From contig JBCNJP010000003.1 in assembly GCA_039602395.1 (NCBI GenBank), positions 64,656,278-64,720,277 of the forward strand: a stretch of 64,000 nt of DNA, given 5' to 3'. Each line of letters begins with the position of its first letter. Within the stretch, counting starts at the first letter, position 1. Source of the stretch: Deinandra increscens subsp. villosa (lineage: Eukaryota; Streptophyta; Magnoliopsida; Asterales; Asteraceae). Under the pieces are notes generated by a model. The model saw only the letters and a list, made by a program, of their open reading frames with translations, ran no database searches and had not been told where the DNA came from. Position numbers and translations under genes: made by a program. This document shows positions 1 to 8,482 of the stretch, in pieces.

Positions 1-502
1 AACCGATTTGTCCCGATCTAGTGATTTGTACACCGAATTTGGACCGAAAGTTCACCGAAAACTAAGAACATGAAGAACACAGAATCAAGTAAATAAAACT
101 CGGTTTATAGCATTGATTGAATCCAAATTACATATGATTGACTCAAGAATGCTCAAGGATCTGAAACACAAGATCAAAACTCCTCCCTTAGAAATCGACT
201 CAGAGAAATGGTTATGGGGTTTGTTGGTACGTGCTTATGTTCTTGTGAGATTGTGAACTGCAACAACAATCCATATATATATAGTACACTTGGTCCGCTG
301 CTCCTTCACCTTTGGTACGTTGGACAGCATTGTGAATCTCAAATGTGAGATTCATATATTGTATGCATTTGACATAACTAAAACCCTCAACTATAATGGA
401 ATAACACTTCCTACCCTTAGACATTTAGACTAACTAAACTATCAAACATCACTAACAAATCTAATTGGATACATCACACGACACACCAAAAATGCTCTAA
501 CA
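1..502 (-). mobile_element. Partial LTR of a copia-type retrotransposon (off left edge)
   Basis: Read on the minus strand, a terminus beginning TGTTAGAGCA starts at 502. This is the same start as the copia LTR at 2250. A TATA-like run (about 272-282) lies inside. The sequence to its right is gag coding sequence of another copia element that continues up to 503, so this LTR appears to have inserted into that gag, with its body left of the window. No primer-binding site or opposite LTR end is visible. Exact family unknown. Confidence 0.45.
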
Positions 503-1284
503 TTATTTGAAGTCATCATTTCCATCTCTCTAGCATGAAGCTTTCCGGTTAAATCATGAATGATAATTCAGAATAGTCTTTTGTCATGAATCAGCAGCAA
601 GACAATTCTCCCATATTAATGGTAAGGCTTCTAGCAATTTCTCCTTCAACTCCTCTTCTGTCTTCTCTATTTTAACCACTTTCATTTCACTTACCAGATG
701 TGAAAATCTGAATACAAGAGCAGAAATGTCTTCCTTATCATAATGTTGAAAATTTTTAAATTCTTTATTCAGCACTTTCCCTCAACTCTTCTTGTATTGA
801 TCATTGCCTTCACATCGTGCAGATAATGCATCCCATAATTGTTTAATTTCTTGCATGTACTAAACTGATGTAGTAACTCAGTTGGTAAAGCCATTTTAAG
901 ATATCCAAAAGCTTTTTGTTCAAGCTCATAGAGTTTTCTCTCAGCTTGATCAAAAGTCTGAACTTCTTTGAAATCTCCCACTTCATTTGGATGTACGTAA
1001 AGCTTTTTGATTGGAATCCACAAATCTATATCATTCGTGCTGATATAGGTGGAAAATCGTTGCTTCCAATTTTGATAATCTTCCAACTTTAACAATTTGG
1101 GAACTTTCTGGCTTGTTCCAATTTCATTATCAAAGTTAAGCATAGCTTGCATTGTGCTTTGCATAGCCGCAAATGCTTGGAAATCCGACATCTTTTCCAA
1201 AATCTGATGTTTCAAAAACTTCGAACTAAAAAACGAAGGTCTTAAAAGTGGATTTTGAGTACCAAAATGGAGGGTACTGGCCAT
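503..1284 (-). pseudogene. Broken copia gag (UBN2-type) fragment
   Basis: This is the N-terminal part of a copia Gag, the capsid polyprotein that packages element RNA. From the start at 1284 it shows the usual leading motif (KLLKLEDYQNWKQRF), then a Leu/Lys-rich helical region. Reading continues past 838 only after a one-base frame change (frame with KEFKNFQHYDKEDISALV, stop near 584). In a third frame a recognisable gag tail (GKLHAREMEM) runs to 503. It therefore carries at least two frameshifts and an in-frame stop near 785. No zinc knuckle or pol follows because an LTR begins at 502. It lies about 600 bp downstream of its own 5' LTR, the normal arrangement. Function is lost. Confidence 0.75.
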
Positions 1285-1867
1285 TAGGCGAGTAGAAGTC
1301 TAGATCTCGTCGAGATGGTCGTTTTGGTTGGTATTGGGTTCCGTACCTCTTAACGGTTCTCAAGTTACGTTAGTTTTAGTAAACACAACTTCTGCGGGCC
1401 AAGTAGCGGACCAAAATAACCAGCGTACCAATGACCTTTAGCGAACCGACAATGTACCAGACCTTCAACGTAGCAATAACCGGACCAAAATAATCAGCAT
1501 ACCACCTTGGTACGGCGTACCCGTCAGCGTACCAATCAGTAACCGTCGCGTACCACGATTGAAGATTGCCTTGCGTACCAGGTAGCGTACCAATTTTCAG
1601 ATGAAGACTGCCTTGCGTACCAAACGACATACCAATGTGTTCATCCGGTGTACCACGACATTTTTGACTGATTTTTCTGTATTTGACTATTTTGAGCTAG
1701 AATTTGTAACAGTAAGTTGCGAAAACACAGTTGGAACGTTTAGAAATCAAGTTTAGCACCAGAAACACTCGGAATTGTGAAAATTTGATGAAAACCGAGG
1801 AGAAACCCACTTTCTCTCACTAGAAATCTGAATTTGATCAAAAACACAGCAGTAGAGCAACCTGGAT
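1285..1867 (-). other. Untranslated leader of the minus-strand copia element
   Basis: This is the noncoding stretch between primer-binding site and gag. Its middle (about 1376-1660) is packed with variants of the word GCGTACCA/GGTACG in both orientations. The same word fills part of the LTR (2090-2165). Open frames here are by-products of the repeats. Confidence 0.6.
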
Positions 1868-1881
1868 TGCTCTGATACCAC
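1868..1881 (-). promoter_or_regulatory. Primer-binding site (initiator-Met tRNA type)
   Basis: The minus strand reads TGGTATCAGAGC immediately inside the LTR end at 1883. This is the standard plant copia/gypsy site complementary to the 3' end of initiator methionine tRNA, and it fixes this LTR as the 5' LTR of a minus-strand element. Confidence 0.85.
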
Positions 1882-1882
1882 T

Positions 1883-2250
1883 TGTAAGTACATGAAACGA
1901 TCTTACTACTACATGCTTTGATCAATTTAGTGAACACGAGAAGCAAATAAGAGAAATTTTATTTTTCACTTGAAGAATACAAAGAAGTCTCTCTAGTTTC
2001 TCTCTCTAGAACACACACAGAAAGGTGTAGAAATAACAGAAGTTCTAAAGCTCATTCTAACACAACCTATTTATAGTCACTACATACTAGCCGACGTACC
2101 AACTGGCGTACCAGTTGGTACGGGCGTACCATTGGTACGGCGGACCATATGGTACGGCCACTAAGGTATGTTGACTGTTTGACTCACAAACTTGCTCTAT
2201 TCTATATACAATACACGATACACAATGTAGCATAGGAATATGCTCTAACA
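1883..2250 (-). repeat. 5' LTR of minus-strand copia element (368 bp)
   Basis: It starts TGTTAGAGCA at 2250 and ends ..TTACA at 1883, giving TG..CA termini. A TATA box (CTATAAATAG on the minus strand, 2067-2076) lies inside, and a GTAC-word cluster (about 2090-2165) sits just upstream of it. The primer-binding site abuts the inner end. The outer end abuts the extra ORF of copia-I at 2251, so the element inserted into that ORF. The matching 3' LTR is not in the window. Confidence 0.8.
2067..2076 (-). promoter_or_regulatory. TATA box of copia LTR
   Basis: CTATAAATAG on the minus strand, about 175 bp into the LTR, is a plausible U3 promoter. It is placed by sequence only. Confidence 0.5.
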
Positions 2251-3614
2251 CGTACCAATTTGAGAAAGAAAAATTACCGTTTCATTGGTCGTGTCTATGA
2301 AGACAAGTCTTGATCTGGGTCTGGCGAAGATTACAATCCTGAAGCTGATGTTGTACATGGCAAGGGAAAGCAACCGGCTATTGCTACATCTTTAGTAACT
2401 CAATTGAAAAGGAGGATGAAGTCAGTTGCTGCCGGTGGGAGAGGCAAGAAACATAAAAGTCAAAAGTATATTTTGAAACCTCATCCCGGTGTATCTTTGT
2501 CTGATGGTCCAAGTATATTTGTCTCAGAGACTACAATAGTCCAGACTGCAGTTTCTACAGCTCAAGCTGATATTCTTCAAGGATTTAATCAGTCTGAGTT
2601 TTTGCAAGATTTGATGAATGCAACAAGATCTGCAGCAGCTAGCATAGCACCTTCAGCAAGTGCTGGTGCTCAATATGTTAATCAGCCGATGGGATCAACA
2701 CCTATAACTCCTGTGTTATCAACAGCTACTGCTGCTACAGCTTCAACAACATCAACTCCCAAAGTTAATTTTAATCTTGATCAAGGTTCTGTGTCATTTT
2801 CTCAGGCCAGTATCTTTAACAGTGCTTTCCTTGATCAACAAGCACATATTGACAGCTTAAAAGCTAAGTCTGATGAACAATCAAAGGTGATTACTAAGTT
2901 GAGAACAAGCAATGATGCACTAAGAGCAAGAACTGAATCTCAAGGGAAGTTGATTACTTCATTACAAGGAGATTTTTTGCAATTGAAACGTGGGGAATCG
3001 GCTAAGGAACAGGAGATTCTACGTTTGAGAATAGCTAGTCAGACTTAGAGTGCTATGATTCTAGAGATGAATGAGCAATTAAAATTCTTGATGCAGAAAT
3101 TTAAAGCTCAGGGTGAGATTGGGTCTGGCTCTAGATGTCAAGAGGATTACATAAAGTATTTGAATGATATCCTGACCATGAAGATCCCCAAGGGAAACAC
3201 TGCCTCAAGAGGATTACATAAAGGATTACATAAAGATTACATAAAGTATTTGAATGTTGGTGGAGGTTCAGGCCCAACCGGAAACACAGGCTCGGGTGCT
3301 GGAACTTCTACATCTTAGGGGGAATCTGATTCAAGGGATGCTATGCCGATAACTTCAATTCCATCAAATCAAGCTGCTAAGAGTATGGATGAGTTCAAAC
3401 GAATGCTGGAAGAGGAGAATGTGTTTGTGATTTTGATCCTGAACAGCTTCAAGCAGTTTTTGATTTGAACGATGAGGAGATGAAGAGAACTTCTGAAGCT
3501 GCACCTGAGAAATATGAATCATCTGAGCCAGAGTCTGAGGAAGATATTTTTGAAGAAGAGATTGAGGTTGAAGATATTACTGAAGAGGAATATCCAGATC
3601 TATACTCCAATTTC
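2251..3614 (+). pseudogene. Copia-I additional 3' ORF (aORF), left part, decayed
   Basis: This continues one reading frame from 2251 with stops at 2311, 3046 and 3316, then a frame change to the segment at 3465-3614. The protein is Ser/Thr/Ala/Gln-rich, followed by a coiled coil of Lys/Glu heptads (about 2860-3130) and an acidic stretch rich in Glu/Asp (3470-3600). The order of low-complexity, coiled-coil and acidic regions parallels the extra ORF at 62469-63323. It is cut on the left by the copia LTR ending at 2250 and on the right by the Tekay LTR at 3615. Reading resumes at 14158. Function is unknown; such ORFs sit between pol and the 3' LTR of some plant copia elements and have been compared with envelope-like genes. 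A local microduplication lies at 3139-3270. Confidence 0.65.
3610..3614. repeat. Target-site duplication of Tekay element (left)
   Basis: ATTTC precedes the LTR and ATTTT follows the right LTR (14158-14162), a 5-bp duplication with one mismatch. Reading across the two flanks restores a continuous aORF frame, which supports the call. Confidence 0.7.
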
Positions 3615-6208
3615 TGTGACATCCGAGAATTTCAAGGTTTACTTCCGTTAGACAAATTCCGTTAGTTACGTTATAAGTGTTAACTTGGTAACTAATGCTT
3701 AACTAGGACAAATACGTCCACGACCTTTGGTTGATCACCGAACCCGCCCATATGTGTTATGTGTTCATTTATTGACGTCATTATGTGCAATGTGATTTAA
3801 ACGCATGATTTAATATTATGAATAGCATGACAAATTGTAAATCATTGATTATGTGAAAATTGCCTAAGTAGTGCAGCCAGCGAAACTAACGGGCGAAACT
3901 ATAGTGTCGCCCGGTAGTTAGCTAAACTGACTGACCTGCACGAGTTCAGGGCCAGTTTCGCTTGGCCAGCGAAACTGCCAGCGAAACTAGCCTCTGATAT
4001 AAATAATCTTAATAAACCCTAGTTCTCCTATTTGCCTCATTTGCACCACAAACACACACATTCTTCTCTGGAAATCTGGTCAGCCAAAAACCATCAAGAG
4101 AAACCAAGATCTCAGCCCAAGACAACATCCATTCGATTCCCTGATCGAATCGTGAGTCCCAAAACCCTTCCTTTATGCCATTTTCTATGCTTTTCTATAT
4201 GTTTCTTCATAAAGCATGCCTAGATCTCTGTGTTATTGTTAGATCTTCTGATATGTTGCTTAGGATTGCTAGATCTACCATAAAGTTGATAACTTTACGT
4301 GTGAAATCCATCCATGATAAAGATTTATGCTATTTTAGCCATTTTAGGGTTTTATATGTATTTTGGGTGATTTGATGACAAAATGCATGTTTAAGGTGTT
4401 AAAGCTTACTGATTTATGTTGGTAAATGCCTATGTATGCTAAACAATGAATTGCATGTAAAATGGAAGCTGTTAGGTTGATTTTTAGGCTGATCCGTATG
4501 TTTTTCGCGACCAGCGAAACTGTGGTGTTCTCTGGGCGAAACTGTCCAGCGAAACTATGTATATCTCCTTCCAGCGACACTATGCAGCGAAACTGCAGTG
4601 TCGCCGGGTAAACCAACCAGACCAGCTCGAGCGAATCTACCGAGCGAAATTCCCTGAACGAAAGTTCAAACCAGTTTCGGGCGAAACTAGGCTAGCGAAA
4701 CTGTGCCAACAGTTTCGAGCGAAACTAGCCTAGCGAAACTGTGTCATCGGGCATTGCCTAGCGAAAGTGCTGCCCGTGCACACAGCGAAACTGACTAGCG
4801 AAACTGCTAGCGAAACTGAGACCAGAATCTAAACTTGTACAATTTGCTTGAATGTTATGCCATGACTTACATGATTATGCCATGATGATACATGCTTTGA
4901 TTTCTGATATATATGAACCCTTGTTTATGATCAACCATTGGTGTCGTGTGTCTGTATGTCGAGTCATAGTTCTAACGTGCTATGTTATGGGCCATAGTGA
5001 CGTTAAGTAAAGATTAGACACAAAACTAATACTTAAGACCTAAACGTGTTCATAGGTCTTCGATAAGCAAACTTGGATTATTAGCAAGTGTAGCAGTGCA
5101 ACCAAAGGTGAGTGTCACTAACCCGATTACCGTGAACCCGTTTGGGTCACACCGAATACCTAAAAGTAAAACAATGCTGACAACTCGAGAGTGCTAGGCA
5201 CCTCCCTGATAAATTTGAAAACCTGGAGTGCTCGGCACCCACTTGAAAGAACTTGAAGTGCTTTATGGGAAGCACTTGCGAATCACCAAAACAACGATTT
5301 CTAAAACGAAACCAAAAACACTTTTGAGATTCATGAGAATCCAGTAAACCGTTTTAATATGGCTAGTGTAGGTTAAAGTCTAAACCACAAGATATCACAT
5401 GATTTCTAAGGATGCCTTGAAAACTTAAAAGTCCTCAACTAATTGTACCATTAATTGTAAAGCGAGGGGATGTTGGGTAGATCTACTGGAGTTTGACAAA
5501 CTCCGCCCCGTGGCACGGGGAGTGCACGGAGGTACAATATCAGCCTATCTGACCGTGAGCCCGAGAGGACACGGGGGAGGCAAAACCGCGATGACGTAGG
5601 TCCGCAGTACTAGATGGCACGGCCACTACAATAAATTATAGTCAGCTTTGGTGCAAACTTCCTTAGTGCATGGAACAACGGATTAGCTACCCGCGATATC
5701 GGTTGAGCACTTTAACTTTACAAAACTAGTTCATACCCGATGACGTAGGTCACGGACAATTCCTTTATAAACTAAGACATAACATTTAGCATTGTTTTTC
5801 ACAAACGAATATTATGTGAGTATACCTTGATACAAATTATGATTATGAGACCGGGCCAATGCATGACAAGCCCACTGTGAACTCACCAACCGTTAGGTTG
5901 ACACTTGCGTGGTTTAAACTTTTGCAGATCGCTAAGGAGTATTCCGGAGCAGGTTGGCATGGCACGTGAAGACAACTTTATTTCTGTTAAACTTAATTGG
6001 GAATTTTAAACAAAGAATTTGTAAAGCACGTGGTTAGTGCTAAGACAATATTTTATTCCGCTGCGTTTGTATTTGAGACTTTACTTTATAACTGATTTTT
6101 GAACTAACTCTGATTCATTTAGTATTTGTAACTAATGGTTGTGGATCCTGGTCTAGCCGCACCCCTTAACGGCATAAACTCCGTTAGTGGTTATTTGGGG
6201 GTGTGACA
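3615..6208 (+). repeat. Tekay 5' LTR (2594 bp)
   Basis: It starts TGTGACATCC and ends GGGTGTGACA. A TATA-like GATATAAATA lies near 3996-4005. Two clusters of the word GCGAAACT (3890-3985 and 4510-4825) surround the presumed transcription start and R region. Short open frames at 4032-4616 have no coding character. It matches the right LTR with no indel over its whole length. Confidence 0.92.
3996..4005 (+). promoter_or_regulatory. TATA box in Tekay 5' LTR
   Basis: GATATAAATA lies directly downstream of the first GCGAAACT cluster. The identical copy in the right LTR is at 11945-11954. Confidence 0.5.
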
Positions 6209-6211
6209 GAT

Positions 6212-6224
6212 TGGTATCAGAGCC
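6212..6224 (+). promoter_or_regulatory. Tekay primer-binding site
   Basis: TGGTATCAGAGCC lies three bases inside the 5' LTR end. It is complementary to the 3' end of initiator methionine tRNA, the priming site of most plant chromoviruses. Confidence 0.9.
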
Positions 6225-6678
6225 ATAAGTTGCAGAGAACTGGAATCATTTTGAAAACGATTTGGAAACTGCAACTTGAAAACCTTAGTTACAAACGAAT
6301 AAACAAATTCCCAAAACAAAATTTTTACGTGCCAACCTGGGATACTCGCTCTGCTGTGTAAGTAAAAGCTTAGTACGTATGTATGTATATATATATAAAT
6401 ATATATATAGACCGTGTCTAGGAAGTCTAACGGAAAACCTTAGGAAAATTTTCACACACGAATACGAAACGCGAACGCTGATGCGCGCACTATGCTGGGG
6501 AAGCCGACTTTCGACGATAGCTACTTACGACCTACGACGTTCCTCGACGACGCCTCGATTTTGCACAAAATTTTTTGGACTAATAGAGGGATAACGGGAA
6601 ATTGCTAATATACATATTATGGGATATGTATAGAATATAATTGTTACTGAACATTGGCTACTTTAACTGTTCAGCAAG
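6225..6678 (+). other. Tekay untranslated leader
   Basis: This is the noncoding leader between primer-binding site and gag ATG. It contains a TA-rich microsatellite-like stretch (about 6377-6411). No credible coding sequence. Confidence 0.6.
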
Positions 6679-8035
6679 ATGTCTGGAAGAGGACACGGAA
6701 GGAACAACATCAACATGACGCCTGCTCAATTGCAAGCCATGATCAACGAACATGTGCAAGCCGCGGTGGCAGCCGTCCAAGCTGCATACGCCGCACAGGG
6801 TAACTATTATGCCGGTTAAGGCACAAAGCGAATTATATTTGACCTGTTTAAAATTTGAAACCCGAACTATTATTGTATCAGGAAACCACCACTGCACGTT
6901 TAAGTCCTTCATGGACTGCAAGCCACTAACATTCTCCGGCGAAGAAGGAGCGGTAGGACTCCTCCGGTGGATCGAAAAATCTGAGAAGGTCTTCTCTATG
7001 TGTAATTGCCCGGCTGAAAGCAAGGTGAAGTTTGCTACTGGTACCTTTGAAGGAGCTGCTCTCTCCTGGTGGAACGCCGAGATCCAGATGATTGGGATCG
7101 ACGCGGCTAACAACATGCAATGGGGAGCATTTAAGGAACTGATCATGGATGAGTACTGTCCCCGCGACCAAGTGAAGAAATTAGAGGGCGAATTCCTGAA
7201 CCTGAAGATGTCTGGGTCTGAAATTGAACAGTACACTGCGCGTTACCATGAGTACGCGGTCTTGTGCCCCACAATGGTGGATGCTGAGTTCAAACGCATT
7301 GAGCGTTATCTGGAAGGCCTCGCGCCTCAAATCAAGAGTTTGGTGACCGCCAGCAACCCCGCAACCGTGCAGCAAGCCATCCGTTTGGCTCACAAGCTTA
7401 CTGATCAAGAGGTCGAGAAGGGTACTCTACCTGCGAAAGCCACTGAGAAGACTGCCTTAAGTGGCAAAAGAAAAGCTGATGATGAAGCTCCTGAGAACTC
7501 AATGAACAATCAGAGTGTTGGAAACAGCACTGGGAGGTCCTATAACTCCCAAGGTCAAAGCAAAAGGTCTGGAAACAACAGTGGAAACTACCGCCAGGGC
7601 GGTAATGGTCAAGGCAACTACAAAGGTAACCTGCCTTTGTGCAACAAGTGTGGAAAGCATCATGCTGGTAATTGTAGGAAGAATCTGAGCTGCGAAAGGT
7701 GTGGCAAGGGGGGCCACGAAGCAAAAGACTGTTGGGCAACTTTGCCCGAGTAACAAAACCGCCCCAGGAGGAACAACAACAATCATGGAAACGACAACTA
7801 TGGGAACAATCGGGGTAATGGGAACAACAACGGTCAGAACCAGAACAACAACAATGGTGGAGCCCGTGGCTGTTTTGAGTGTGGTGCTCAAGGTCACATT
7901 AAAAGAGACTGCCCGCAGCTGAGAAGACAGGGTAATGGTAACCAAGGAAACAACGGTGGGAATGGTAATGGTGGAGGTAATGGTAACGGGAATGGCAACG
8001 GGAATGGTGGAAATGGTAGAGGTCGAGCTTTCGTC
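6679..8035 (+). pseudogene. gag: Tekay gag with intron-like interruption and one stop
   Basis: Gag starts at ATG 6679 (MSGRGHGRNN). The first 121 nt read in one frame, then meet stops. Removing 6800-6881 (GTAACT...CAG) joins this segment exactly in frame to the main Gag body from 6882. The body contains the retrotransposon capsid domain (FSGEEGAVGLLRWIEKSE; LKMSGSEIEQYTARYHEYA), a linker rich in Asn/Gly, and a CCHC knuckle (CERCGKGGHEAKDC). A TAA at 7751 separates this from a second knuckle (CFECGAQGHIKRDC) and a Gly/Asn tail in the same frame, which flows into protease. Gag coats element RNA in cytoplasmic particles. Whether the interruption is a real intron or an 82-bp insertion is not settled by sequence alone. 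Confidence 0.8.
6800..6881 (+). other. Intron-like segment in Tekay gag (82 nt)
   Basis: It starts GTAACT and ends GTATCAG. It is AT-rich compared with its flanks, holds several stops, and is not a multiple of three. Excision creates a Gly codon from 6799 plus 6882-6883 and restores the Gag frame. This is plausible for a short plant intron. No RNA evidence is available. Confidence 0.55.
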
Positions 8036-8482
8036 ATGGGTCAGGGTGAAGCTCGCAATGATGCCAACGTGATTAACGGTAAATTCATCCTTAATGGTTT
8101 CTTTGCTACTGTATTGTTTGATTCTGGTGCTGAGAAAAGCTTTATTTCCACTAAGTTTGCTAAGTTAATTAATGCTAAACCGATTGCCTTAGATGCTAAA
8201 TATGTGGTAGAGCTAGCTAATGGTAAACTTCATGATACGACTCAGATAGTTAAGGACTGTAAGTTAGAACTAGCTGGCCATACCTTAGGAATCGATCTTA
8301 TGCCTTTCCCGATTGGTAGCTTTGATGTCATAGTAGGAATGGATTGGTTATCTGAGAATCGAGCCGAAATCTTATGTAAAGAAAAAGTGGTTCGTATTCC
8401 ACTCGAAGGAGGTAAAGCGTTAACGGTCCAAGGTGAAAAAGGTGGAACAGTAACTGGTATTATTTCGTTTCTCAAAGCTTAA
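8036..8482 (+). CDS. pro: Tekay aspartic protease region
   Basis: This is retropepsin-like protease in the same frame as gag and pol. Catalytic motif FDSGAEKSFIS lies at about residue 27, followed by the conserved VGMDWLSENRAEI region near residue 100. It cleaves the Gag-Pol polyprotein in the particle. There is no own start: translation is expected as part of the polyprotein, and the ATG at 8036 is only the first Met of this open stretch. The frame ends at TAA 8480. The next codons continue pol in the same frame, so this stop looks like a recent nonsense change (Gln to stop is the simplest reading). Confidence 0.8.
   Translation: MGQGEARNDANVINGKFILNGFFATVLFDSGAEKSFISTKFAKLINAKPIALDAKYVVELANGKLHDTTQIVKDCKLELAGHTLGIDLMPFPIGSFDVIVGMDWLSENRAEILCKEKVVRIPLEGGKALTVQGEKGGTVTGIISFLKA

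Noticed and set aside
4032..4616. Short ORFs in the Tekay LTR (and identical ones at 11981-12565)
   Set aside because: They occur in both LTRs because the LTRs are identical; no domain, and the region is regulatory.
6377..6411. TATA promoter inside the Tekay leader
   Set aside because: It is a TA microsatellite; a promoter after the primer-binding site is not expected.
6658..7945. Minus-strand ORFs across the Tekay gag
   Set aside because: These are complements of the real gag frame; composition mirrors the sense codons.
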